From the NCBI RefSeq assembly GCF_021502655.1, contig NZ_JAKFFT010000002.1, positions 930,001 to 994,000 on the forward strand: a stretch of DNA of 64,000 nt, written 5' to 3'. The notes below the pieces were generated by a model. It was not told the DNA's origin. It did not search any database and was given only the letters and a program-made list of their open reading frames with translations. The translations under genes and the position numbers were made by a program. Each line of letters opens with the position of its first letter. The first letter of the stretch is position 1. Origin of the DNA: Dyadobacter sp. CY347 (GTDB lineage Bacteria; Bacteroidota; Bacteroidia; Cytophagales; Spirosomataceae). Below, in pieces: positions 27,370 through 36,317 of this stretch.

Positions 27370-29313
27370 ATGCTGGATTTCAAACGAGACATAGCGCCAT
27401 ACCTGGTTAAGCACGGACAAGAAAAGCCGGATGCCAAGCTGCTGCACCCTTTTTACGAAGAATCGGTGAAGCATAGCAAACTCGTTGAAAGTGTTTTCAG
27501 TGATGAGTGCCCGGACTTCCTGAAAGTCGAAAGACCAAAGGAGAAGGAAAAGCCCAGCCATACCAAGTTCAGGGCCGCGATTTATAAGGCTATTACAAAG
27601 CCATTCCGTCGCAGACTGATCAGAACCATCTCGGCCATCCGGAATGCCGATGATTTTACCATCGAGTTTCCGGCAGTTGATGCTGCCATACCTTTCGAAG
27701 ATACGCTAAGCTATTACACTTCCGAAGCTTTCGGCGCTTGGAAATCGCTTGAACAGTGGTTTTGGGAACAGGGTATTCAGCATTTCATTGACGATCCGAA
27801 TGCGTGCGCTGTTCTTCTTCCTCAAATTCCGGAAGATCCTACCAAATACCGCGAGGTTGTTCCCATATGGGCTCTGTCTGGTCAAGTGTGGTATTATGGC
27901 GAAGGTCAGAAAGCTGTCATCTGCGCTCAGAAGAAAAATGAAATCACAATCAATGGCAAGAAAGAGAAGTCGGGTTTAATCCTGTATTTCTTTGATCAGG
28001 AAAGCTATTGCATTGCAAAACAGGTTTCAGTCAGTGGGGCAAAAACAGAATGGGATATTCTTGGGATGAGCGCCGGTCAGGATGAGGCAGGCAAGTTTAT
28101 TGGATTTGCGGAAGCCTTTCCGCTTCATTACTTCCGCACCATGCCGGTTTTCAAGATCGGTTCACTGATCAAGAAAACAAGCGAAGACGGCATTCATAAG
28201 CTGTTTGAGTCCTATGTGTCTGATGCGATCCCAGCTCTGAAATCAGTCTTGCAAAGGGCGTCGGATATCGACATCGAAGCGCTGCTTCACACAGGATCCT
28301 TGGAATGGCAGTATGTCACCAAGCAATGCAAAGCATGTGGCGGCGATGGCCAGGTAAAAAGCTTTGTCGAAGGTGCTAACGGTCGTAGGAAAAACACAAC
28401 CATTAAATGCACAAAGTGCAGCGGCGCGGGATATGAAATCTATGATTCAGCCCTTGAAAAGATACTGATCAGCGCGCCTACGCAGACGAGTTTCGGTGAC
28501 GATGATGCTAAGCCGATGCACTTGCCCACCCCACCGGCCGGTATGATCGAAAGGTCACCAAATGCGATCGTTCAATTCCGCGAGGAATATAAGCGTAACA
28601 TGGTCGAAGCATATCAGGCAATTGGTTTGGGTCACATTGCTGATCAGGTCTTCATGGCCACATCCGGAACTTCCAAGCGTTATGACCGTCACGAAGGCGA
28701 GCAGATGATCACCGATGCATCACGCCATTTGATCGAACGCGTGTTGCACCCGGTCTATGCTGGAACTGACGCGATCCGTTACGGGCCTGTTGGAAAAGCA
28801 GGCGATCAGGTGCCCGTCATTGTCAGCCCGAAACGGTTTGATATCAGCTCGATTGACATGACGCGCGAAGAGCTCAATGATGCGATGACTAACAATTATT
28901 CGGAGGAATTGAAGGACGCGCTGCAAGTGAAATATCTGGATCAGACTGTCGGCAAGGATTCAATCGAATACAAGACTTTCCGAGTTAAGATGCGGCTGGA
29001 TCCGCACCGCAACAAGAATGATGAAACCAAGTCATTTCTGCTCTCACAAGCATATCTGACCATGAACCGGGAATCCGAAGAGTTCAGCAGAACCATTGAA
29101 CAGCTTCAATTCTCCATCAACTTTGAAACGGTGCTTCGGGATGTGATCCTAAAAAACGATGCTTTTTTTGAGATGGCAGTAAATGAGCAATATGAACTAT
29201 TGCTTGCTGAAAACAAACTGTACTTCTCCGTTCGCCCGGCAGGTCAGCCTATTGAAATGAGCACGCTGGCACCGCTTGTAAATGCCAAGGATATCAACCA
29301 GATGAATGAATAA
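27370..29313 (+). CDS. Portal protein with a DnaJ-like zinc-finger insertion
   Basis: The 647-residue product is followed by a MuF-like protein, scaffold and capsid, the standard order for a portal. The central and C-terminal regions (YKRNMVEAYQAIGLGHIADQ, LNDAMTNNYSEELKDALQ, then long helices) fit a portal stem and crown. Residues 320-357 contain CKACGGDG and CTKCSGAG, two halves of the CxxCxGxG zinc site seen in the DnaJ central domain. This insertion would add a zinc-bound knob. Portal assignment is by context and overall size; the zinc motif is directly visible. Confidence 0.65.
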   Translation: MLDFKRDIAPYLVKHGQEKPDAKLLHPFYEESVKHSKLVESVFSDECPDFLKVERPKEKEKPSHTKFRAAIYKAITKPFRRRLIRTISAIRNADDFTIEFPAVDAAIPFEDTLSYYTSEAFGAWKSLEQWFWEQGIQHFIDDPNACAVLLPQIPEDPTKYREVVPIWALSGQVWYYGEGQKAVICAQKKNEITINGKKEKSGLILYFFDQESYCIAKQVSVSGAKTEWDILGMSAGQDEAGKFIGFAEAFPLHYFRTMPVFKIGSLIKKTSEDGIHKLFESYVSDAIPALKSVLQRASDIDIEALLHTGSLEWQYVTKQCKACGGDGQVKSFVEGANGRRKNTTIKCTKCSGAGYEIYDSALEKILISAPTQTSFGDDDAKPMHLPTPPAGMIERSPNAIVQFREEYKRNMVEAYQAIGLGHIADQVFMATSGTSKRYDRHEGEQMITDASRHLIERVLHPVYAGTDAIRYGPVGKAGDQVPVIVSPKRFDISSIDMTREELNDAMTNNYSEELKDALQVKYLDQTVGKDSIEYKTFRVKMRLDPHRNKNDETKSFLLSQAYLTMNRESEEFSRTIEQLQFSINFETVLRDVILKNDAFFEMAVNEQYELLLAENKLYFSVRPAGQPIEMSTLAPLVNAKDINQMNE

Positions 29314-29315
29314 CC

Positions 29316-30137
29316 ATGGAAGAACTGGAATTCCTTGAACAAGCGGAAGTAAAGCAGGAGAAGCTCCTGAACGGTTTCATGCTAAACATGAAGAAGGTCG
29401 CCCGCGCATTTCTTGACGCAATGATCGATCTCATGGATGATCTTGAAATGAGCCGGGATAGCAAAATGAACGACTGGAAGACTGTCACGCGCTACCGGCT
29501 TTACCTACGGTCGTACCTGGCCACAGCTGGTTATGACGCCGCGGTTAATGAGCTTCTGACTGGAATGAAGGATGTGATCATCTCCATTGAAAGTTATTAC
29601 GAGCCTTACGGTGTAAGCAAGTACTCGACTTTCTTTCAACAGGCTGGACAGGAAGCGCTCGACCGGGTCAAGATCCAGCTGATTGATGTCATACCAGAAA
29701 CAGCATTCATTGAGCCGGTGAGCCAGGCCTTAGAAAATGCAGTGATGCGCGGTCAAAGTCTGGCTGATCTTAGAAAGCAGGTAAGGGAAGTGGTGCATAC
29801 CAGTGAGCTGCCAGCCAACTATGTTTTTCACCAGGCAAAGCAAAGTTTATGGATGTTTCATCGCAATTACTCGACATCCATCGGCACAACGCTTGACCTA
29901 GCCCACTACTACTATGATGGTGTTGCCGTGGCTCACAGCCGCAACTGGTGCATCAAAAAAAAGGGAAAGGCTTTCACGAAACAGGAAATAGAAAGCTGGG
30001 CAGATGAAGAATGGCAGGGAAAGATTCCGGGCACGACCAAAGAATCGATCTTCTGGCTTTGCGGCGGGTACAACTGCATAGATGTGCTTCGCCCGATTAC
30101 GAAAGAATTGTATAACCGTTTAAACCAAAACAATTGA
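29316..30137 (+). CDS. MuF-like minor head protein
   Basis: The 273-residue product starts 2 bases after the portal stop. The C-terminal end has the Mu F-type signature: NWCIKKKGKAFTKQEIESW, then WQGKIPGTTKE and CGGYNC near residues 247-252. MuF-like proteins are minor head proteins that bind the portal and may be ejected with the DNA. The long helical N-terminus is typical. Confidence 0.75.
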   Translation: MEELEFLEQAEVKQEKLLNGFMLNMKKVARAFLDAMIDLMDDLEMSRDSKMNDWKTVTRYRLYLRSYLATAGYDAAVNELLTGMKDVIISIESYYEPYGVSKYSTFFQQAGQEALDRVKIQLIDVIPETAFIEPVSQALENAVMRGQSLADLRKQVREVVHTSELPANYVFHQAKQSLWMFHRNYSTSIGTTLDLAHYYYDGVAVAHSRNWCIKKKGKAFTKQEIESWADEEWQGKIPGTTKESIFWLCGGYNCIDVLRPITKELYNRLNQNN

Positions 30138-30139
30138 TT

Positions 30140-30706
30140 ATGAAAAAGTGCATTGCTTTATTATTAACGCTCGGCCTGGTGATCGGCCTTGAAGCAAACG
30201 CCCAGAACTGGCGCATTTACTACACTTCCGCTGATCAGGTCAGAGTTGACAGCGCATCAGGAGGCTTGCACCGTATTACTCCTGCCAAGGATTTGAAAAT
30301 CGTTTCAAAGGGAAGTAAGATCGGGTTTACGTTCGCAGGCTTCGGCCTTACACTGTCACCAGATCAGGTGCGTAGGTCTGACAACACAGCCTATGGCGCC
30401 ACGGTTTCAGATGTAATTACTGCTTTCATTTCTGGTGCTGATGCAATCACCGACCAGGCGATCATCAATAGCACAACGACCGGCACACTGGCCGCTAGCA
30501 CATTCTCTTATGTCGAGATTGCAAATGATCACGCATCTGCTGCGAGTTCAATTCTTGTGGCTGGTCAGAGTGTTTCAATACCGGCAGGGAAGTCTTTGAT
30601 TTTCAAAGCCATTCGTTCACCCAAGACTGGCAGGTATAAACCCATCCCAGCCATCGGATACACTGCAACGGGGTCCAGTCTGAGGATTTACACAGTCAAA
30701 GAGTAA
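30140..30706 (+). CDS. Head-module protein with a Sec signal peptide
   Basis: The ATG at 30140 gives 188 residues starting with a clear signal peptide (MKKCIALLLTLGLVIGLEANAQ). The mature part is strand-rich with alternating Ala, Ser and Thr (STFSYVEIANDHASAASSIL, SVSIPAGKSLIFKAIRSP). A signal peptide on a gene between MuF and scaffold is odd: either it is a virion protein processed in the periplasm, or a cargo gene. No family was recognised. Confidence 0.55.
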   Translation: MKKCIALLLTLGLVIGLEANAQNWRIYYTSADQVRVDSASGGLHRITPAKDLKIVSKGSKIGFTFAGFGLTLSPDQVRRSDNTAYGATVSDVITAFISGADAITDQAIINSTTTGTLAASTFSYVEIANDHASAASSILVAGQSVSIPAGKSLIFKAIRSPKTGRYKPIPAIGYTATGSSLRIYTVKE

Positions 30707-30765
30707 TCACCTGAACTTCATTCGCGTAAAAGTTAAATCAGTTTTCCAATCAAATACCAAGAGTT

Positions 30766-31230
30766 ATGACTCCTGAACAAAAGGAAGCAGCCGACAAGGC
30801 CGCTGCGGACAAGGCGAAAGCCAATCAAGAAGCTGCTGAAAAAGCATTAGCTGATAAGGATGCCGCTGAGAAAGAAGCTGCTGAAAAGGCCAGGGCCGAC
30901 AAAGCCAAAGCCGATAAAGAAGCCTCTGACAAAGCAAAAGCAGAAAGGGAAGCAGCCGACAAAGCCGCTGCGGACAAGGCGAAAACTGCTAAGAAAAAAA
31001 CGCTAGCTGATTTGAAATCATCTGACGATGTGGTGATCGAATTCAAGAATCCGGTTCACGTCGAAGAAGATGGTGAAAACTCAGTCCGGAAAGAAAAGGT
31101 CGTTCAGCATGTAAAATATGCTTTCTGGCAAGGCCTCAAAAAGGACGACAAAGGCAATCCCGCATATTCAACACTGAGAGGCGCAAAGCTAATCGGATAT
31201 GTGCAGGATGATAAGGTCATTGAATTTTAA
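30766..31230 (+). CDS. Ala/Lys-rich coiled-coil protein with small C-terminal domain
   Basis: Of 154 residues, the first 80 are degenerate repeats of the type DKAxADKAKA/EKEAAEKA, a long charged helix. The DNA repeats are visible (for example 30787-30815 and 30958-30982). The last 70 residues form a compact domain (DVVIEFKNPVHVEEDGENS, RGAKLIGYVQDDKVIEF). It may act in head assembly next to the scaffold. Repeat number could vary between relatives. Confidence 0.5.
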   Translation: MTPEQKEAADKAAADKAKANQEAAEKALADKDAAEKEAAEKARADKAKADKEASDKAKAEREAADKAAADKAKTAKKKTLADLKSSDDVVIEFKNPVHVEEDGENSVRKEKVVQHVKYAFWQGLKKDDKGNPAYSTLRGAKLIGYVQDDKVIEF

Positions 31231-31291
31231 TCACAAGTCTCATTCGCCCGCGGGCAAACACTATTAAATAGGTTGCGACCTACCAACACAC

Positions 31292-32113
31292 ATGGCAAAA
31301 TTAGCTGACAATCTTACATCACTTCTGGCTGCGGCCGGCGTGAAATTAACTGATGAGCAAAAAGCCGTTTTGGCTGATTTGCCCCAGGATGAGGTATCCG
31401 CACCGGTTCAAAGTTTCTTTGATACGGTTGCAAACCAGGCTACAAGCGAATTCGCGAACCTCGCAAAAAAGGCTGGAAATCTGGACAAGTTCGATGATGG
31501 GCTTGCTTCATGGGCTGACCTCTTGGGTGATGATATTAAAACCATCGCAAAAGAGAAAGGTCCGCAAAAGCTTGAAAAGATCAAAGCTCAGATTGCTGCC
31601 AAGATCGAAGCGGCCAAAACTGCTGCGGCAGGAGGATCCGGCGACCTGGACAAGCTGAGAACTGAGATCACCGCTCTTCAAACGAAGCTGCAAACCGCTG
31701 AGGTGGAAACGCAAGCCGCACTTGAAAAGCAGAAAGGTGAATACGAAGGCAAAATCTTTAATTCTTCGATGCTCACAAAGCTTCAAAGCAGAAAAGATAT
31801 TGTCGAAGCATACGCCAATCAAGACGCATTGTCAATGCTCGTTTTGCCGAAAGTATTGGCGCACATTGAGGGTAAAGGGCTCAAAGTCAATCCCGCCAAG
31901 TTGGATGTTGTCAGAACTGATACCGGAACCCCTTACATGAAAGGCGCCAAGGCTGTGACCCTTGACGAACTGTTTGACGAAGCGCTGTCTGAAAACAAAT
32001 TCAGGCAAAACGCCGGACCGAACCCTCCGAAGACAACCGTCGAACTCGATGGAAATCAGGCTCCGAAGGTGACAAAAACAAGCTTACTGCGTCCGGAAGT
32101 GAGCGAATCGTAA
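31292..32113 (+). CDS. Capsid scaffolding-like protein
   Basis: The 273-residue product precedes the major capsid gene by 20 bp. It is helical, with a coiled coil at residues 85-150 (KLEKIKAQIAAKIEAAKTAA, LRTEITALQTKLQTAEVETQ), like GP20-type scaffolds. The C-terminus is basic and Pro-rich. Scaffold function is assigned from position and helical character. Confidence 0.6.
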   Translation: MAKLADNLTSLLAAAGVKLTDEQKAVLADLPQDEVSAPVQSFFDTVANQATSEFANLAKKAGNLDKFDDGLASWADLLGDDIKTIAKEKGPQKLEKIKAQIAAKIEAAKTAAAGGSGDLDKLRTEITALQTKLQTAEVETQAALEKQKGEYEGKIFNSSMLTKLQSRKDIVEAYANQDALSMLVLPKVLAHIEGKGLKVNPAKLDVVRTDTGTPYMKGAKAVTLDELFDEALSENKFRQNAGPNPPKTTVELDGNQAPKVTKTSLLRPEVSES

Positions 32114-32133
32114 AATTCTAAACGACTTTTGAA

Positions 32134-33348
32134 ATGCCTAATAATGTAAACCTTGGTATTGCCAGAACTGTGCAAGCGGCTTTGATGCATACTGCTAATA
32201 ACGGCTTGAAGTTTAACCGCTACGGCGCTGCTCAGGCTATGCTTTCTCCTGCCGTTCAGGAGGTAAGAACCCAGATTAGCCCTTACGGTCCAACCGATAG
32301 CACGTCGGTTATCTGGGGAGCGACACCTGGCCGGGACATCCTTGTTCCAAAAGTGCAGGTCAATACTTACCCAGCCAGGGTAGTATCTGGATATGATGAA
32401 AGGACCCGCGATTTAAATGGCGAAGATTTCTCTGATCCATTGACGATCGATGTTGTTTATGATTTCTACAAAGAGATCAAAGTCAACCGCTCACTGGCCA
32501 GAGAATTGTTTGAGCCGAAGGCTTTGGAGTATATGAGCAATTACGTGGCGGGTAAGATGTCCGACACGCTGGATCCTAAATACAAAGTATTTGTGGATCG
32601 TCTGGCTTTGCAAATCATTCAGGATTTCGATTCAGGTGTGGCAAATCCTTTTGCGACTTATGTGCTGAGTTCTTTGATCGCACGTATCGGCAAGAATGCT
32701 GCTTTCCCAACTGCCAACGCGCCGACTGCTGCCGCGCCTTTGATCGAAGTTCCTACGTTCAACGCTGACAGAACTTTGAAAGCTGAATTCTGGGATTTCA
32801 TCAATGAAACCAAGATCGCTAACAAGATCACTGGTAGATTGATCATGATCGGTGGAACACTTGCTTTGCGTGCAATGCGCCGTGAAGGTGTGTTGGCAAT
32901 TAATGATGCGGGTTACGATTGGGCAACCATGTTCGGACGCACGCCGGTGGATTTCTACTATGACGAGCTGATCGATACAATCTATGGTGCTGGCCGGATC
33001 CTGCTGATCGATTCAGGGGCAGCTGCGGCAGAAACATTCTGCTATGCTGACTTCCCGGAAAAATTCGGCGATCCTACCAACAGCGATGATACTGCTGATG
33101 CGAAAGGTAAAATCATGTTCATGAATTTGCCAGAGGATGAGACAATCCTGAATAATGTTGCGAGCTCCTTCATTCGTGATGTTGATGTTCGTGTCACTCG
33201 CAAGCGTGATGCCAATGATTTCGCGGTAACAACTGCTACCGTCGCTCTTCCTGCTGGTCTTTACATCCGTCCTAATGGATGGTTCACTGAGGATGTGACC
33301 AACGTACTTCATGGTGTTTCCGGTATTTTCGCCGCGAAACTGATATAA
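32134..33348 (+). CDS. Major capsid protein
   Basis: The 404-residue product follows the scaffold and precedes a strong hairpin. The sequence has the HK97-like organisation: an N-terminal arm, spine helix (FYKEIKVNRSLARELFEPKA), P-domain and A-domain strands (GRLIMIGGTLALRAMRREGV), and a late segment (VTRKRDANDFAVTTATVALP, RPNGWFTEDVTNVLHGV) that is common at the ends of capsid proteins. Size and gene order agree. Confidence 0.75.
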   Translation: MPNNVNLGIARTVQAALMHTANNGLKFNRYGAAQAMLSPAVQEVRTQISPYGPTDSTSVIWGATPGRDILVPKVQVNTYPARVVSGYDERTRDLNGEDFSDPLTIDVVYDFYKEIKVNRSLARELFEPKALEYMSNYVAGKMSDTLDPKYKVFVDRLALQIIQDFDSGVANPFATYVLSSLIARIGKNAAFPTANAPTAAAPLIEVPTFNADRTLKAEFWDFINETKIANKITGRLIMIGGTLALRAMRREGVLAINDAGYDWATMFGRTPVDFYYDELIDTIYGAGRILLIDSGAAAAETFCYADFPEKFGDPTNSDDTADAKGKIMFMNLPEDETILNNVASSFIRDVDVRVTRKRDANDFAVTTATVALPAGLYIRPNGWFTEDVTNVLHGVSGIFAAKLI

Positions 33349-33356
33349 TCATCTGA

Positions 33357-33380
33357 CAGAGGGACATCGATGTCCCTCTG
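33357..33380 (+). terminator. Hairpin after the capsid gene
   Basis: A perfect 24-bp palindrome (arms 33357-33365 and 33372-33380 around a central ATCGAT) starts 8 bases after the capsid stop and is followed by TTCTTT. It is likely a terminator or an attenuator that lowers expression of the downstream genes; being fully symmetric, it could also act as a protein-binding site. Confidence 0.6.
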
Positions 33381-33396
33381 TTCTTTCCCACACACA

Positions 33397-35745
33397 ATGA
33401 GATATTTCTTGTTAATGCTGTTCAGTTTGCTTCAACTGACGGCCATCTCTCAAAGTAAGGTAACCGGAACATTCCAGGTTGACCTATCCGGATACTACAC
33501 AAAGACTCAGGTTGACAGCATCATTAAGTTGTCGGGGGGAGTAATCACCAAGCCGCCTGTTACGTTGAAGCCTTGCCGTGTTTCTCCTGTCATTACGCGT
33601 CTGATTTCATTCAGTAATCAGGGGGCTCAACTTCAATTCCACGGCGAGGGGGTAGAGTCAATCCAGTATGAAGTTTGGCCTGTGCTGAGCGGTACACCCG
33701 TGCTCGTTGATTCTGTTAGTCCAAAGTCCAATATAATTGATCTTGATTTTAAAAAATCAGTTTTACCAAACGGGACTTACACGCTGATCATTAAAGGAAA
33801 ATCCTGCCTGAGCGACAAACCTTCTGAGATTCAATTCCAGATCAAGTCCGATCAAGGCGGCACTACAACGCCTCCCGTCATAGACAAGCCCGATCAGCCG
33901 GTACCGGTAAACGGAACATTGAACAGGCTTAAAACGATGACCGAAGGAATGGATGAGCACATGAAGCTCGCTGTTCGTGACTCTGCCGACGTTCGTATTT
34001 TCACCGATCTCGCCCCGGATAGGATTAGCCCTACACATAGCTACCGATATTTGGTAAACGGCGAAATTATCACTCAAAAAAACCGGCTCACCAATTACAT
34101 GGTGTCCGGGAATAATCCGATCCGAGTTGTCAAAGTCAAACTTAAAGACGGCATTCCTAGCATCAATCAATGGGGAACTCAGGAGTCCGATTATCAAGGC
34201 GGTGGCTACTATCAGCGAGACGCGGGCGAGCTTTTTTCCTATAACACAAGTTTTGCATTCAATACGTTCGTGGCTCCGGGGCAGAGCGACAGTAAAGGTT
34301 TTTTGAATCCGATCCTCTGGAACTACAACCCGGATGGGCGGCAGATTTCTTGGCCTGAGATTGCGCCAGATATGAAGCTACCTGCCGGAAAACTCTGGAT
34401 TGATAATTGGGACGGCTACACTCCTGAGTTGATCCTCTCGAAGGGAGTGACTCATCTGCCTCACCACTGGTTGCCGTGGAATGAAGCGGATGGAAACAGG
34501 CAGGCAAATGCACTTAAACAGGCAGGAAAGACCTACAACAACGTTCCGAGAAATGAGGTAATATTCAAGCTATCAAAGCTCCCGCCTGTTGTCAGATCGG
34601 ACGGGACGGTGATAACGGATGACTACACAGGCGACGGCGGGACTAACAAATTCTGGTGGCCTAACGGCGGCTTTGACAAAGAAACCGCTATCCGAAAAGC
34701 GGATGAGGCAGATATTTCAGATGCAATCTGGATTGGCGAGACCATGGAGAACGAGTCTTGGACGCCTGATTATTGGGACATGCACCGTCATTTCTACAAG
34801 CGGCTTCGTGAGCGTTACGAGGATCGTTTTGGCAAGCGCGGAATCCCTTATGAAATTGTCCACAACTATTACTATTTATGGCCTGAGCCGATTTCACTTT
34901 CAAGAAAACGCCCGGCGAGTTACTTCCGCGATCTGTTAAAAAGAAATCCTGAGAATCTTCCATCAACTCCGTACAGTCCGGGCGGCACCCTTGCCAGCAC
35001 CACGATGGTTACAGAGGGGATTTATCTTGGCGCTCCCGACATTCAGATTGGACTTATTTACGAAACGATCTTCAGATTTCACATCAACAAAATTCTTGGA
35101 CTCCGTAGCGGCGTTTTCCTGACGGGGAAGCATGAGTACAGGCCGAACAACAAATATAAGTATGTGTACCCAGAAGGGGAATTTTACACAGACGCCAAAG
35201 TTCCCCTCGATCCTAATGTGCACATCGCGGCTGGCTTTATCGGTCAGGTTTACGGCAACCTGGTTCACGAATGGGGCGCTCCCGGAAAAAAGAGTCACAA
35301 AAAGTTTAGCCACGAATGGGCGAAAGGACTGTGGTTTCCAAACGGATCACCATTTCCGCAAGACGAGTTTCCGTACTACTCCTACACGAACGATTATTAC
35401 GCAGGGTTTGACGGAGGGGCAGACCTGACCTACTTTTCTCAAAAGCTGTATAATGAGACATTTGGCCAGACAGACCGAGGTCAAACAGAATACCTTTCTT
35501 ATAAGATCGACGGCACAAATTGGATTTTGCCCGACCAGGCGTACGGTCAAGAAATAGTTTCTGCTTACGATCAAAAAAGAGGATTTGTCTACTCCCAACG
35601 CAAGGATGGGAAGATAGCCTGGTTCTATTTGAATTCCTACGCGGACAATAACTGGCACAAGCTTGAAGTGCGGTTTCCGAACGGACAAACCAAGACTTTT
35701 AAAGTTTCAGGCAACGCCATTCATGCCAGGCTAGATATCGAATGA
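33397..35745 (+). CDS. Large secreted protein between capsid and lysis genes
   Basis: The ATG at 33397 gives 782 residues beginning with a signal peptide (MRYFLLMLFSLLQLTAISQ). An Ig-like strand region spans about residues 50-150, then a Thr/Pro linker (SDQGGTTTPPVIDKPDQPVP). The large C-terminal part is rich in W, Y and D/E (WIGETMENESWTPDYWDMHR, HNYYYLWPEP, WFYLNSYADNNWHK), as in carbohydrate-active TIM-barrel proteins. It could be a glycoside hydrolase acting on surface polysaccharide, but no catalytic motif was identified. It is coupled by ATGA to the spanin-like gene and may be an export-dependent lysis or release factor. Confidence 0.55.
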   Translation: MRYFLLMLFSLLQLTAISQSKVTGTFQVDLSGYYTKTQVDSIIKLSGGVITKPPVTLKPCRVSPVITRLISFSNQGAQLQFHGEGVESIQYEVWPVLSGTPVLVDSVSPKSNIIDLDFKKSVLPNGTYTLIIKGKSCLSDKPSEIQFQIKSDQGGTTTPPVIDKPDQPVPVNGTLNRLKTMTEGMDEHMKLAVRDSADVRIFTDLAPDRISPTHSYRYLVNGEIITQKNRLTNYMVSGNNPIRVVKVKLKDGIPSINQWGTQESDYQGGGYYQRDAGELFSYNTSFAFNTFVAPGQSDSKGFLNPILWNYNPDGRQISWPEIAPDMKLPAGKLWIDNWDGYTPELILSKGVTHLPHHWLPWNEADGNRQANALKQAGKTYNNVPRNEVIFKLSKLPPVVRSDGTVITDDYTGDGGTNKFWWPNGGFDKETAIRKADEADISDAIWIGETMENESWTPDYWDMHRHFYKRLRERYEDRFGKRGIPYEIVHNYYYLWPEPISLSRKRPASYFRDLLKRNPENLPSTPYSPGGTLASTTMVTEGIYLGAPDIQIGLIYETIFRFHINKILGLRSGVFLTGKHEYRPNNKYKYVYPEGEFYTDAKVPLDPNVHIAAGFIGQVYGNLVHEWGAPGKKSHKKFSHEWAKGLWFPNGSPFPQDEFPYYSYTNDYYAGFDGGADLTYFSQKLYNETFGQTDRGQTEYLSYKIDGTNWILPDQAYGQEIVSAYDQKRGFVYSQRKDGKIAWFYLNSYADNNWHKLEVRFPNGQTKTFKVSGNAIHARLDIE

Positions 35746-36047
35746 AAAAGCACATCCATTTGGCGGTACTCGTTTTCGCCATCATTGTTCTGATACTCGG
35801 TGCCATTTGGTTGACGAAAACCTATAACCACAAACCCGTCGAAACGCACTCTTGGGTTATTGACAGCCTTGCCTACTACAAAGGACTGGTAAAGAAAGAT
35901 TCCGCTACCTCCGATCAACATCATCAGCAGTATGAAGACAGTTACACTCATTATCTCAATCCTGATTCTGTTGGCAGGGAAAGGCTACGCGCAATCTTAT
36001 GGCAGCGAGCTCGCGGTGCTGACAGCGTATCAAGAACAGCTCCTTGA
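35742..36047 (+). CDS. Inner-membrane spanin-like protein
   Basis: The 101-residue product has an N-terminal membrane helix (residues 7-25, LAVLVFAIIVLILGAIWL) followed by a charged periplasmic part, as in Rz-type i-spanins. It lies just before holin and endolysin and contains the start of a second gene in another frame (35932). Its start overlaps the upstream stop. The spanin role is inference from this architecture. Confidence 0.5.
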   Translation: MKKHIHLAVLVFAIIVLILGAIWLTKTYNHKPVETHSWVIDSLAYYKGLVKKDSATSDQHHQQYEDSYTHYLNPDSVGRERLRAILWQRARGADSVSRTAP

Positions 36048-36306
36048 TAGCGCCTACAAGTACGAGCTGCTCAAACCAACATTTTTTAACCTTAGAACCG
36101 CTTATGAGTCCAGGGGAAAGGAAATCGACGACCTCCGAAATGCCTTGCGTTTGTCTGAAATGCAAACTGCACTGCAAAAACAAAGCTTTGAAGCCGCTAT
36201 CAGTGAAGAAAGGAAGAATGCAAGAAAGGGATACTGGAAAGGGTTCAAGCATGGATTCGGCTCAGGTTTCCCTACTGGGTTTTTAACCGGGCTTTCAGTC
36301 CATTAA
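35932..36306 (+). CDS. Secreted overlapping partner of the spanin-like gene
   Basis: The 124-residue product begins 116 bases before the upstream gene ends, in the +1 frame, like Rz1 inside Rz. It has a signal peptide (MKTVTLIISILILLAGKGYA), a coiled-coil segment (RGKEIDDLRNALRLSEMQTA) and a glycine-rich hydrophobic C-terminus (GFGSGFPTGFLTGLSVH). It lacks a lipobox cysteine, so if it is an o-spanin it would use the C-terminal segment rather than a lipid anchor. Confidence 0.5.
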   Translation: MKTVTLIISILILLAGKGYAQSYGSELAVLTAYQEQLLDSAYKYELLKPTFFNLRTAYESRGKEIDDLRNALRLSEMQTALQKQSFEAAISEERKNARKGYWKGFKHGFGSGFPTGFLTGLSVH

Positions 36307-36317
36307 TCTTCAACCAA

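Noticed and set aside
30766..31010. Repeated DNA units considered as a CRISPR-like or tandem array
   Set aside because: The units code an Ala/Lys/Asp-rich helix in frame, without regular spacers.
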